64,000 nt of DNA from Spirodela intermedia (GCA_902729315.2 LR746268.1:8873005-8937004); one strand, 5' to 3'. Positions 15,592 through 27,559 are shown, counted from the stretch's first letter. Translations and numbers: made by a program. The notes: generated by a model from the letters alone, not told the origin.

Positions 15592-17169
15592 TCATTCTGG
15601 GTGTACAGCATTTCGAGAGAATCGTACCAAGTCCTTCTGTTCCTCCCAAAGACTTCCCAGCAACAGGTTGTACGTGATTCTATTAGAACTTTGGCTGCTG
15701 CACATATAACTGAGGACTCCACGACAATCTGAGAGTCTGCGCATCTTGCAGAAGTACTGACTAAGGCAAGAAATACTCACACTGTCGAGATCAATTCCTG
15801 CAAAGTCCATTCGATGCAGAACCTTTTGGATCATCAGAGAATTTCCCTGCTTGCAGGCTGCAGCCAAGACTGTATTGAAGGAAATCAAGTCTGGTCCGCA
15901 ACCCGGCCATTTGAAGTGATCCAACAGCTTGAGAGCCCCATCGATGTTCTGCTCCCTGCAGTAGCCGCTCAATATCGTGTTATACGTCACAGAATTTGGT
16001 AGAAATCCCTCTCCTATTTTATTTCTCAGAAGGAGCGCGGCTTCCCTTGATTTATTGTCACGGCATAAACAATGGAGATAAATGTTCCAAGTGACAATAT
16101 CACCCGTGAAACCTCTGGCAGAAGCATCGAGGTAGAAAGCTTGAGCGTGAGCCACTTTGCCCGCTTTCAAAATGCCTCCAGTTAAGGCTGACAAAGAGAA
16201 GCAGTCTGGAGAGAGCCCTTTCTTATTGGCAGCTCTCAACAGCTCGCACACTTCTGAAAGCATGTTTTGGCAGCAAAGCGCACGTATGAGGACATTGTAG
16301 ATCACCAAATCTGCATCACACCCTCTCCTAGCCATGATATCGAGCACCCCCAACGCCTCCTTGACATGCCCACCATCGCAAAGAGACTTGGCAAGCACCG
16401 TGTAAGTCACAGTACTGGGCTCACAGCCCTCCTCCTGCATCTGCTCCAGGATCCGATGGGCATCTTTCCACAGTCTTTTCTGGCAAAACCCGAGGACCAG
16501 AGCTGTATAAGAATAAACATTGCAAGCGCACCCTTTCTTCCTCAGGAGACAGAAGAAGGATAAGGCACAAAGTATCTCACCCGACTTGCATAAGGTGAAA
16601 AGAATGGGGTTATAGCTGTTCGGACTGGGGCAGAAGCCCCTGGCTAAAAGAAATGAGCAAATGGAATAGGCCTCTGCGATCCTACTGGTTCTGCTCAGGG
16701 ATGAAATCAGGGAGCACAGGACAGATTGAGAAGGGACATAGCCAAATCTTAGCATCAAGTCCAGCAAACTCAGAGAGGTCTCCAAGGTATTTGACCTAAG
16801 CGACTTCTTCATCAATCTGGACAAGGAGCTGAAAGATGGGACATACTGCTGCCTGCACATCTCCTTCACAAACCAGAGAGCACTCTCTATATGCCCCAAT
16901 CTGCACAGCCCATTCAAAATTATATTGAATGTCCAGACATTTGAATGCAACCCAGATGCTCCCAGCATATCAAACAGCATCCTCAAGCGTTCAACAGAAG
17001 CATGCCCGGACTTTATGAAACCGTGCAAAAGGGCGTTGTAGTCCAGAATGGCCAGTGGGCTCATGAGATCTAGCAAGCTCAGGGCTCCACTTAGATCTCC
17101 CGATCTCGCACATTCCTGCATCTTATGCTGAAGCTCCCAGCGCCTGACCTTGCCATTCTTCCGATTCAT
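15592..17169 (-). CDS. Pentatricopeptide repeat protein, P class
   Basis: RNA-binding organellar helical-repeat protein; P-class members usually stabilise, process or help translate mitochondrial or plastid transcripts. A single uninterrupted frame of 525 residues. Canonical 35-residue repeats are obvious: YNALLHGFIKSGH, TFNIILNGLCRLGHIESA, YTALVLGFCQKRLWKDA, TYTVLAKSLCDGGHVKEA, IYNVLIRALCCQNML, TWNIYLHCLCRDNKSREA, TYNTILSGYCREQNIDGA and SFNTVLAAACKQGN. No E, DYW or SMR tail is seen. The start MNRKNGKVRRW lacks an obvious transit peptide, so either targeting is weak or an upstream exon supplies it. The genomic segment just upstream (17232-17492) is open but not PPR-like. Specific target unknown. 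Confidence 0.9.
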   Translation of the reverse strand: MNRKNGKVRRWELQHKMQECARSGDLSGALSLLDLMSPLAILDYNALLHGFIKSGHASVERLRMLFDMLGASGLHSNVWTFNIILNGLCRLGHIESALWFVKEMCRQQYVPSFSSLSRLMKKSLRSNTLETSLSLLDLMLRFGYVPSQSVLCSLISSLSRTSRIAEAYSICSFLLARGFCPSPNSYNPILFTLCKSGEILCALSFFCLLRKKGCACNVYSYTALVLGFCQKRLWKDAHRILEQMQEEGCEPSTVTYTVLAKSLCDGGHVKEALGVLDIMARRGCDADLVIYNVLIRALCCQNMLSEVCELLRAANKKGLSPDCFSLSALTGGILKAGKVAHAQAFYLDASARGFTGDIVTWNIYLHCLCRDNKSREAALLLRNKIGEGFLPNSVTYNTILSGYCREQNIDGALKLLDHFKWPGCGPDLISFNTVLAAACKQGNSLMIQKVLHRMDFAGIDLDSVSISCLSQYFCKMRRLSDCRGVLSYMCSSQSSNRITYNLLLGSLWEEQKDLVRFSRNAVHPE

Positions 17170-18161
17170 CGTTGTCTCAAAAATGGTACCATTTTCACTA
17201 GAAAAGACGGGCGATTTTCAGTCGAATTGTTCTAAAAAACAGTAATTGAGGGAACAAAATGGCATGAATTAAAGGGCAACCGTAGAGCATACCTTCCACT
17301 TGTAGCCTTTACGTCGTGCACATACAAACTTATCGCCGCAGTAGCAGCAATAGCAGGTGGGGGAGGATCACGAGCAACCTTTCCATTTCGGGGTTTCCCA
17401 GGAGCTCTCCGGGAAGCAGTTTTAACATCCAAAAAGATGTTCTTCAGCATCTCTAGATGAACGAGAAAGCCAAATAACTTCTCGAAGAACAAAGGGCTTA
17501 CCTCCTGGAGGCTATCCCTTCCCCTGCTTCAGGAGCACAGAGCAGGGTGAGGTGAATTCTGTTGTCGGCAGAGCATCATACACCGGACCAAAGATACCTG
17601 TAAATATAGCAAAACCAAATTATTTACTCTGAACTGTTATCCTTCCTGTACCAGCGGGATCCCTGTCCCGCTCACTAACACTGAAGAAGATGGCCCCCGT
17701 CGTTCTAGGCTACATGAGACGTTCTCGAGAGCGCTGGAAAGGAGGAGGGACAAGTACCCTTCTCATCTTGGGCCCTGGAGATGACAGTTTCGATGCCAGA
17801 TTGCTCTTTTTATCGCTGTATATGGCCTTCCCAGCCGTCTTCTGCCCCAATATCTGCATCCTCCGCCTGCCAGTTTCCTCGGAGGCTCCAGGGGAACCAG
17901 TGCACAGGGTATGTCCGGTAACGAGTGCCCGCCTGCTCGGGAGAGAGAAACTGGTAGGCGGCCGGGGAGGGCAGACGTGAAGGGCCTTTGCTCGTCGCCG
18001 GAGAGTAGGGGTTTTGCAGGGGTAGAGAGAGAGAGAGAGAGAGAGCTCCCAAGGCCGGAAACATGAAAGCCCGAATCATACTGGGTCGGGCCCAAGTTAA
18101 CACAAACATTGCTCAGTATGATCACACGCTCATGTGGGCTCGACAGATCTTCAGCTCTCTA

Positions 18162-18207
<46 letters not shown>

Positions 18208-18369
18208 CTATCTCTCTCTCCTTCGCGATGCATGAAAGTCAGAGCTTGAAGAAGAAAAAGAAGAATTGACCTTTTCCATTGGTCCATGCAGCTGACTGCG
18301 AAAGTTCTCCGCTTCTTTTTCCACACCATGACCCATCACGGAAACAACGAGAGGAACCCATTTCAAACC
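17170..18369. other. Intergenic between two PPR genes, with an unassigned short ORF
   Basis: Contains the probable leader of the downstream P-class PPR gene (minus strand) and a coding-like minus-strand ORF (separate entry). A GA microsatellite lies at about 18026-18044 and a CT microsatellite at about 18155-18222. The 5' end of this stretch also holds the 3' flank of the PLS-class PPR gene. Confidence 0.5.
17710..17859 (-). CDS. Small unidentified ORF, possible exon or uORF
   Basis: A 49-codon frame beginning MQILGQKTAGKAIYSDKK and ending in a Pro/Arg-rich tail (MRRVLVPPPFQRSRE). The frame remains open upstream for tens of codons without a Met. Composition looks protein-like, but I cannot assign a family. 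It could be a terminal exon of a small gene or a leader ORF of the P-class PPR gene. Confidence 0.25.
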   Translation of the reverse strand: MQILGQKTAGKAIYSDKKSNLASKLSSPGPKMRRVLVPPPFQRSRERLM

Positions 18370-20281
18370 CTAATTATTTTCCAAAAGAGGAACTTCTCTC
18401 TTCCTCACCGAGTGGATCAAGCTGTAACCGCAGCTCTTCTGTATGCTTCTCTCATCTATCCGCCTCCTCGTGCTCATCGCATCCTCCCACAGGCAAGCCG
18501 AGGCGTATATATTGGAGAGAACGACGTAGTTGACCGAGCTCTCGGGTTCCAGATGAAAGAGACGGACGGCTGCGATCTCCCCCAGAGATACGTCGCCATG
18601 AACTCTGCAGGCTCCCAGCAGAGCCCCCCATAGCGATGAACTGGGCTCGGCCGCCATCTTCCGGACGAAGTCGTAGGCCTCTTCCAGGCGACCTCCGCGA
18701 GCAAGCAGGTCAACGAAGCAGGCATAGTGCTCAGATCTGGGGAGAATCCCATGTTCAACGACCATGGAGTTGAATAATCTCCACCCTTCGTCGGTCAACC
18801 CTGCGTGGCCGCAGGCAGAGAGAGCGGCCAAGAAAGTGACGTCATTAGGCGTGCATCCATCGCTCTCCATCTTTTCGAGCAAGGTGAGGGCAGCTCTCCC
18901 GTGCCCGTGGCGCCCGCATGCGGTGATCATCGAAGTCCAGGAGATCACATTTCTAAGAGGCATTTCTTCAAATACTCTACGAGCATCCTCGAGTTCCCCG
19001 GACTTGGCGTACATATCGATGAGGGCGTTGCCCACTGCGGCGTCGTAACCAGGCAGCTTTTTGAAGGTGAAACCATGGATCTGTCGTCCCATGCTCACAG
19101 AGAGGAGATTGGCGCACGCGCTCAGGATGGTGCAGACGATGACGTCGTCTGTTTCTGCGCAGGTCTGATTCACCAGAGCGAACAACTTCAGCGGGTCCTC
19201 GCCGCCGCCGCCATTTCCACGAGCATAGCTGGTGATCATGGCGGTGGATGAGATGAGATCCTTGTCCGGGAGAGAATCGTACAAGAGCCTCGCGCAGTCA
19301 ACATTCCTGCACTTTACATACGCGTCGATGAACGATCCGACGACGAGCTCCTGATGTTCGAAACCCGACTTGAGGACGAACACATGAATCTGGAAGATCA
19401 TCGCCAGACATCTAATCCCGCTGCACGCCTTCAAAACGCTCGCAAAGGTGAAATGATCGGGGAGAAAACCTGCCCAGTCGGTGGCGCGTCGAAAGTCAGC
19501 GTACCGGAGCACCAAGCCATTTATTTCAGATTGAACAGAGCAGGCCAAGGGGATTACCATATTTCAACATGGACTTGAAAAGCCGAAATGCGAAACCTTC
19601 ACGGCGCTGGACTGCATATCCTCCGATCATGGAGTTCCAGGAGGTCACGTCCTTGTGCTCGATCTCATCGAACAGCCTCCTAGCGTCCCCGATCAGGCCG
19701 CATTTAGAATGAAGATCCACGAGGGCGCTCTGCACGAAAGGATTCTCTGCAAATCGGGTCTTGGCGATGCGCCCATGAATCTGCTGCCCTCTCCCCATGC
19801 AGAGCATCTCCGTGCACGCCCTGAGGACGCTTCCGTAGGTGAACTGGTTCGCCTTCGATCCAGCCCGCTGCATCAATACAAAGATCTCCAATGCTTCCTC
19901 TGCCAGTCCCTTCCGGGCGTACCCGGAGATCATGGCGCTCCAGGAGACGACGCTTCTGCTGGGCATTCCATCGAACACTCTCCGGGCAGAGTTGGGGTCG
20001 GCGATCTTCCCGTAGAAGATGATGAGCTTCGTCTCCAAGTACAAGTCCGATCGAGCGGCGGCGGCGATGAGTTCGTGGAGCGATCTTCCTTCTCTTTCGG
20101 CCCTCAAATCGGTGCACAGTTGCAGAAGGGACGAGTAGACGCAGGAAGCCACCGAGCGAGGGTCGCAGACGCGGACGGCCCGCAGAGCTTCCTCGAGTCT
20201 TCCTCGCCGGCACAGGGCGAGAACCGCTTCCTGGCATGCCGGCAGGCGACGAATCCCCGCCGCGAGGCTGGCGGGCCTCAT
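18370..20281 (-). CDS. Pentatricopeptide repeat protein, PLS class with E-type tail, one 88-nt intron
   Basis: PLS-class PPR proteins mostly act as site factors for C-to-U RNA editing in plastids or mitochondria. Two frames, 20281-19558 and 19469-18370, are joined by removing an 88-nt intron (19557-19470) with a GT start, a CAG end and a CTGAC branch-like site. The join restores the repeat as MLKYGFLPDHFTFASVLKAC and gives 607 residues. Repeats include VVSWSAMISGYARKGLAEEA, VTSWNSMIGGYAV, ISSTAMITSYARGN, NVISWTSMITACGRHGHG and FLAALSACGHAGLTDEG. The C-terminal E region has LLGACRVHGDVSLGEIAA, NYVVLSNIYASACLWEDA and a short tail with SCGYSLI, without DYW. If the intron is not spliced the protein stops after 251 residues. 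N-terminal targeting is likely but not proven. Confidence 0.88.
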
Positions 20282-20868
20282 CCACCCTCAACACCTGCAA
20301 ATCCCCCGATCATGAAGGAGGAAGAGGATGGCCTAAGGAGCTCCGGCCAGAGCAAGGAGACAGCTTCGGCCCCACGCCTCGGAGCAAGCATCCCTGCGAT
20401 GGACCTCTCCGATCGGGGTAACCCTAGGAATCTCCCCGTGCGGTCGATTTACGATCTGGCACTAAGCTTCCAGGCTGATTCGGCCTGTGAAAAACTCCAC
20501 CTTTGGGGGGAACTGAAACTCGAGTTTTGAGCCCACAACTGTTCTTCGCAGGAAGAGCACGGCCTTTTAGGCCGGCGTTGACAGGTTATGTTGACCAAAT
20601 GTTTGAGTGGGGATTAGCGGGAGAGGGCGAACAACTGTCGCCAGTAGCACCACCCTCTCTCTCTTCTCTCTGTCTCTCCCATTCTCTCTTCTATTCTCAC
20701 CACTGACAACAACATTATCTTATAAAATACTCAGCCGATTTACTAGTGTCGTCAGGCCATCGACTTCACCGGAGAACATGGCAGCCACTTGCAAGCAGAG
20801 ACAGCATGTTCAGCCAGAGGAGACAGAGAGAGCGAGCGAGAGAGAGAGAGATAAGGTGGTGCTGCTGG
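20282..20868. other. Intergenic between PLS-class PPR 5' end and alpha/beta hydrolase 3' end
   Basis: About 590 bp with no supported gene. CT-rich sequence at 20655-20700 and a GA run at 20822-20850. Presumably it holds the PPR promoter and the hydrolase 3' UTR, since both genes lie on the minus strand. Confidence 0.5.
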
Positions 20869-22456
20869 CTACAGTTGTTCGCCGTCGCCGAGCACGAGGG
20901 TCTTCACGATGGTGTCGAACATGCCGTCGGCGAGGAGGAAAAGGTGTCCGGCGCCGGGGAGCTCGTGGTAGCGAACCCAAGGTAGGCGCGCCGCCACGTA
21001 GCGCTGGAGCTTCACCGGCACGAGGCGGTCGTCGTCTCCCTGCCAGAGGTGGACGGCGGCGGCCTCTCCGCCGGCGAACGGGTCCTCCATCTCCATGGGA
21101 TCAAACTCCCAAGTCCCGAAGCCCACTATCATGTCCCGGTGCAGCGACTCGTACTCCCCCTGCTGTCTCACCTGGTGCTGCCACCAGAAAGAAACCCACA
21201 TCTTCTGAGCAACAATGGCGGCGCGGCATCTCTCAAAGACGATAACTTTGCCCCCTAAAAAGTAGGAATAAACGAACAGTCGCGAGTTGGGTACCAACAT
21301 AGTATGCAGCTCGATCCGTGAACTTGGGAAGTTGCTTGACATCGTCTGGGGAGAAAAGGGCGGGGTTGTAGGCTATGACGTTGGACGGCGGGATCCATCT
21401 CCGGGTGTTCCACCAGTAGGTCAACCAGGGGAGGTAGTGGGCGACTCTGAGTGCCCACTGGTCAGCGCCCAGCTGGTTATAGTAGGCCTCCCTGGACAGG
21501 TTCGCCGGAAAACCAGGCCACCAGTAGTTGGTCACCGGAGTGACCAGCCCCACGCCGGCGAGCCTGCAATTTTCGTCATACCCGAGAACCCGTTTATACA
21601 TGGAAGAAGAAAAAAGCCGAGAAAAAACATCATCAGCGATGAATCAATCCACGGAGAAGAAATTAGGGTTCATGAATCGACGGAGTGTCAGAGAGGAGCC
21701 AAACCGATGGGGGACGTATTTGATGCAGCCCCAGGTAGCCTGCCCGCCCATGGAGAACCCGATGACGTAGAACTTGGGCCCGAGGCCCAGCTGGTCGGCG
21801 AGCTCCTCCACATCCAGAGCCGTGCTCTTCTCGGTCCTGTTGGGGTTTGGATCGCTCTCGCCATAGCCAGCTCTGTCGAAGGACACCAGATACACCCCCA
21901 GCTCCTCCGCCAACTCCTGGGAGAAGAACCCACGACTGGTTGTGTCGGCACAGAGCTCCCCCACTTCGAGGAAGATGGAGAAAAAGATGGAAATCAGACG
22001 AATGACGCTGCAGTACCTTGGATAGAGGGGGGACGTCGTGCTTGCAGGAGTCGAATCCATGGATGTAGACGATCCTGTGTTTCGCCTTCTCCCTGGGGAC
22101 GCCCCCTTCCTTGTAGGAGAGATGCCTGCCGTCCTTGAGCCGCACTCTGGGGGATTCAACAGGGGGGCCGTTCGGGGATCCGCAGATCCTCGGCGGCGGC
22201 GGCTCGATGGCCTGGTAGAACCACGCCGCCAGCCCCACCAGAGAAACCGCCAGCAGCTTCACCAGCAACCCTGAAAGACGAGAGGCGCATCTCATCTCCT
22301 GCCGGAGGCATCCGAAGGACATTCAACGGGGAGAGAGATGGCAGCGGAGGCGGCGGGCTTACCGGAGGAAAGAAAGGAGGAGCTTTGCTTCCGCTTCCGC
22401 GTGTGAGCTCGTGCGGCGGCGGCGTTGACCCTCCTGTTCCCGGCCGTGGCAGCCAT
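20869..22456 (-). CDS. Alpha/beta hydrolase family protein with N-terminal membrane anchor
   Basis: Serine-hydrolase-fold enzyme of unknown substrate from a conserved plant family. Exons, high to low: 22456-22363, 22270-22017, 21916-21705, 21563-21299, 21177-20869; the joins are in frame for 377 residues. It starts MAATAGNRRVNAAAARAHTR; a hydrophobic segment LLVKLLAVSLVGLAAWFYQA at about residues 33-52 looks like a signal anchor. Downstream: IVYIHGFDSCKHD (oxyanion region), VSFDRAGYGESDPNPNRT, the nucleophile elbow GFSMGG, an acid-bearing LWQGDDDRLVP and GAGHLFL for the catalytic His. The exon 4 to exon 5 join (GTTGGT donor, GGCAG acceptor before HQVRQQGEYESLHRD) is the least certain. TATA box at 22524-22530. 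Confidence 0.93.
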
Positions 22457-22523
22457 TTTCCCCTTCTCTGGAACCTTTTCCGGCGGCGGAGGTGCTGACT
22501 TGGATCACCGTCGGCTTGGAAGC

Positions 22524-22530
22524 ATTTATA
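22524..22530 (-). promoter_or_regulatory. TATA box of the alpha/beta hydrolase gene
   Basis: The minus strand reads CGTATAAATGC. It lies about 70 bp upstream of the ATG at 22456, giving an expected transcription start near 22498 and a short leader. Confidence 0.6.
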
Positions 22531-23553
22531 CGCCGGTTGCGTCTTTTATTTCTCGTCCAAGGAGAGTTAATAAATGCAAAAGAAGCACAAATTTTGTTCG
22601 TTTCCAGATAGAAAATGAACGCGGAAGAACTCGTGTTTTCCGACGAAACAGACCCGAGTTTTGAAATGAGCCGAAAAATATCAAAACCATCTCTTTTTCT
22701 CCCTTCTTCCCTTGCGTCAGCGCTCTCTCTCTCTCTCTCTGGCACTCTCTCTCATGTATCGAAAGGCAAACTTTTGCGGCACAGAATCAGTCAACTAGGA
22801 CAGTATCAACCGCCGCCGCCGACGATCCCAGAGAGGTCGACGCACGTCATGTCTGACAGCAGCTACCGCCCCCATTCAATTAGAAATCTCAGATGACGGG
22901 CTCTCTCTCTCTCTCTCTCTCTCTCTCGCTCTCTCTCGTAAATATGTATATACATAAGTCCAGAATAGTATCTTTTTCTATTTATGGGTGTCAATGTACA
23001 ACTTGTTACCGTTCAAGTTAGGCCTTGCAGATGAACAACTTCAGTAGGTCAACTTGCCCGATGGCGAATAATCCAGGTCATCTGCAGCCCACGCTCCTCC
23101 ATTAATCCGTATCTTTATCTACAGGGCGCAAATCTTAAATCACATAACATCACCTGAATTTTTTATTTATCATTTTATAGAATTGCCTTCGTAGACTACA
23201 CCTCTCCATAGTGACGGCCAACAATGCAGTGGTAACATGGGGGGAGAGCCAGCTAGGGGCTGGCCCAGCCCATCGGGGAGTCAGAGGGTGAGGAAGAGCC
23301 CAGCGGGTGTTAATGGGCCCGTTATTATACCTAATGGGCCTATTAATATTTTCTTGGGCCAGGGTGCATCAGTTTGAGCCCGTTGCCCTCAATGTAAGAT
23401 GAGAGAGATCATTTTCTCTATTATGAGGTTACTAGATTTGTTCGACACTATAGAGAGAGAAAATAGATGTTTTTCACATTTGGTAGTAAAAAAACTGTCG
23501 TCTTCTCAAGAGAGAGGGAGGGAGGGACGGAGGGAGGCAGGGAGAGAGGGAGA

Positions 23554-23595
<42 letters not shown>

Positions 23596-25938
23596 GAGAG
23601 AGAGAGATTTCCAAGAGGTATCCCCAATAGACTCACCTATGACAAAAATGGATCGCAGAAAAATACCTGAGAGGATGCCTAAAGCTTCATTATGAAAATT
23701 AAGAAGTATTGTTTTCTTGTCAAAATGTCTTCCAAAAACAGATGAATTATATATTATTTTTATTTTCTCCAAAAGACATTTTTGCTTATATTTAGAATTA
23801 ATAATGTGGGTTTTGATTGCATAATATTCCACCTAATTGCCTTGGAAGATTAACGACACCCCAACCTTCGTTTCTAGCAAACATATTCAAACAAAAATAG
23901 TCCACCCACATTGACTTGTTTCATAATGATTCGAATCTAGTGGAGTATTTCATTGAGATTGACTTTTGGGTTGAGCTAAAATTATAGCCTTCATCAAAAT
24001 TATCGTGTGAAATGCATTCATTGATATGTATGGTTGAGGCTTGTATATAGTTCTGTTTGGCTCTCTACCTCTAAACAACAGTGATATTATACGTTTGTTC
24101 TTGTATGTAATGAAAATATTTTAAACTTACATCACGTGGTATATACATTCAATTTATTTACTTGTGGTAAGCAAACACTTTGTAGTTAAATGTGATTTCT
24201 CACAAATTGTCATACATTGATAATCTATCCTACCTCGCTGTCTGGCACTTATCCAGGGTCGGAATTTGCGCGTGGCCCGCCCGACCTGCCCCTGCCGCGG
24301 GCGGCCACGGGCGCCGGCGCGCGCGTGGTGCCCGCGCTGGCCGCGTTTTTCCTCCGTCTCTGCCTAGCACAACCATGGTCAGAACTCGTTGATGAACAGG
24401 TTCGCGCGCGGTCCGCGCGTGGCCCGCCCGCCTGTGCCCGCCCGCATTAGATAATTCACGTACATCATAAGTATAAGGTTCGTAGCCTAGCATGATAATT
24501 GGGCTCTTACAATAAATTAGAGTAATCTTTCAGATTGATTGGCCATTGACATTGATGATGATGATGAACAATATTATCCCATAAGCGGACAAGCAGATCA
24601 ACAAAATTGGCAATCTTCAAATGAAATGACCGTATTGTTATACTAAAGACTAGTAGTATACGAGGAAGTAAGAAGGCTGTGTGGTTACATTGAAGACGAG
24701 GACTCATGCCACTTTATTGCTATGACATAGGAGGCCAACAAACGTCAGTATAGGGCTGGTTAATATTGCATAAAATATGTCGCACATGCAGCATTGTACA
24801 TATTGATGTACTATAGTCGAAGCAAAACAATGTGCAAGTGACCATGCCCATGTGATAAGAATGTCATTTACCATGAATGTATGATGAAATCTTGCCAGCC
24901 AAGTGTGACTTGAGAGTGACACATCTTATAGAGTAGAAAAATTAAAGGCCCTGCAGATAGAGTAGAGCTTGCTGAAGAACATCCACTTAAGTCAGACATG
25001 GCGACATCAATGAATGGAGATAATGACTTGGCGTGGTGGGGATGAAGGAGGTAACTCTTTTGAGGATGATGATATCCCGAAGCGTTGTTGAATGTGGATG
25101 AACTGTGAGAGGCTAAATTATAGTTTATGCGGAGGATTTCATCAAACTATATTCTTGCCCGAGTAGAAGATGGCCTAACATGAAGATGGGTTGTGGGGGA
25201 CAAAGACTCTTAGAATCATCTATCTTGTCGGCCTTACTACAAGCAAGGGGAACATTCATCTGATTTTCAATGTTATCTGCAGGGAAAGTGTTCTAGGTTG
25301 ATCATGCGGTGTAAAAAAGGCTCGATTAAAAGATAGATAGAACCAACATTAAGCCTCATGAGACCTAGATGGAATAAGTGATGTAACCCATCACATTGAA
25401 ACATGGATGGAATTTACTAAAGAGTTCTTACCACCCCCCACCTTGTTCCCCACAAAAGGGCACTGCCATAGCTTTAAGGAACAAGCTATAGGCATGGATT
25501 GATGCGGAGTGTGCTGAGTAGTGGGAACAAGTGCTACATATTCAATGTTAAAGGAAGAATCAGAGCGGCGTTCCAACGATTAAGAGTGAAAAAAATGGAG
25601 AATAGAGAGGAATAGGGCCTAGTCAAATGAGGTTGAATGAGCTACTGGGACTTTTAATCCATCTGGGTTTGTTACAGAAGGAACAATGATTGGATGGATG
25701 TTCTGTTCCAGCACTTACTCCCCAGTGAAGCCCACTTTCATGACTTCAGGGAGCAAGAGAAGAGTTCTAAACCGTACGCTTCTTCGATGGATGGAAATAA
25801 AGATGATTACTTCTTTGAATACTTTACGATTTCACTACTCTCGGTGATGATTATGAAACATAAAAAGCCACTTCTGCTGAGTAAACTAATGAAAAAAAAA
25901 AAACATCTTTTTTGGTCGGTCATCGATGGCGGTGATGA
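22531..25938. other. Gene-poor intergenic stretch
   Basis: No supported gene over about 3.4 kb. Contents seen: CT microsatellites at 22725-22742 and 22900-22927; several GGCCCA/TGGGCC motifs at 23250-23365; a GA run at 23506-23607; AT-rich DNA from 23690 to 24240; an isolated GC-rich island at about 24255-24450; then mixed sequence to 25938 with no family I recognise. Confidence 0.5.
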
Positions 25939-26390
<452 letters not shown>

Positions 26391-26506
26391 TTCTGCCTGC
26401 CCCTCCACAGACTCAAGGGGCGGGTTAAATGGCTCGCTACGTCCTCCCCTGTCGAAGACATGAGCGCTTGTTTAAGTCCCACCTCGAGCCACCTCTCCGG
26501 GGACGC

Positions 26507-26514
26507 TATAAATA
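26507..26514 (+). promoter_or_regulatory. TATA box of the TFL1/CEN-like gene
   Basis: TATAAATA in the context cgctataaatagcagg, about 113 bp upstream of the ATG at 26627. Transcription is expected to start near 26540. Confidence 0.75.
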
Positions 26515-26626
26515 GCAGGCCATCTCTTCCTCAGATCAATAAGCAAGAGAGAACTTGTTTAAGTACACCACGAGCCTTGGCTTCTCTCTCATCAGCTCCA
26601 CTTGCTTCCAGCGGTGGCCTGCTAGC

Positions 26627-26871
26627 ATGGCGAAGGCTCTGGATCCTCTGGTTGTTGGGAGAGTGATAGGAGAGGTCCTGGACTCCTTCAACCCCACCGT
26701 GAAGATGATCATAGCCTACAACTCCAACAAGCTGGTCTTCAATGGCCACGAGTTCTTCCCCTCCGCAGTGACCTCCAGGCCTAGGGTTGAGATCCAGGGA
26801 GGCGACATGAGGTCCTTCTTTACACTGGTGCACTCTCCAACCCTTTCTCTCTCCCTCTCTTTCGGTCTCTA

Positions 26872-26914
<43 letters not shown>

Positions 26915-27509
26915 GAGTTGCAGGTAATGATAGACCCCGACGCCCCAGGCCCCAGTGACCCATACCTCAGGGAGCGTCTTCACTGGTAACAACTCTAACA
27001 TGACTTCGTCATCCACGACGTGGTGGCAACTCGTGGAGATTGGCGCATATGCTTTGCATCATTCGCGCATGTAGTGCGCAATATCAAGATATATATATCT
27101 AAACATTAAAATGGGTGCTGTTGCAGGATTGTGACGGACATCCCGGGCACCACCGATTCTTCCTTTGGTGGGTCATCTTCCTCCTTGAAGACTGCGACGT
27201 AGAGAGAGAGAGCCAGAGAGAGTTGGTTAGTTTATGTGGTATAGTGAGGGGTTTTTGACGGTAGTCTTTGCCCTGTGTTTTCGGGGAGCAGGTAGGGAGG
27301 TGGTAAGCTACGAGAGCCCGAGGCCGAACATCGGCATCCACAGGTACGTGTTCGTGCTCTTCAAGCAGAAGCGGCGGCAATCGGTGACGGCGCCGCCATC
27401 CAGGGATCGCTTCTCCACCCGTCGCTTCGCGGCCGAGAACGAGCTCGCCCTCCCCGTCGCCGCCGTCTACTTCAACGCCCAGCGGGAAACCGCCTCCAGG
27501 AGGCGCTAG
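26627..27509 (+). CDS. TERMINAL FLOWER 1/CENTRORADIALIS-like PEBP protein
   Basis: PEBP-family transcriptional cofactor; TFL1/CEN members compete with florigen for FD/14-3-3 and keep meristems indeterminate. Exons 26627-26827, 26924-26985, 27127-27167, 27292-27509 show the classic four-exon PEBP structure and give 173 residues, exactly the rice RCN length. Motifs: [71 protein letters not shown], and the C-terminal [13 protein letters not shown]. Exon 4 has the TFL1-type Asp in [11 protein letters not shown], arguing for the repressor clade. Residue 85, normally His in TFL1/CEN and Tyr in FT, is Arg ([11 protein letters not shown]). The promoter follows a ~450 bp GA tract, and intron 1 is itself CT-rich. 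Confidence 0.95.
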
Positions 27510-27559
27510 AACTTGTGAACCCCCGTTCACTCCTCCGCCCCCCCATAAACTGAGTGAGT

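Noticed and set aside
19655-20530. 291-codon plus-strand open frame
   Set aside because: Antisense shadow of the GC-rich PLS-class PPR gene, which shows clear repeat motifs on the minus strand.
21287-22138. 283-codon plus-strand open frame
   Set aside because: Antisense shadow of the alpha/beta hydrolase exons; no family features.
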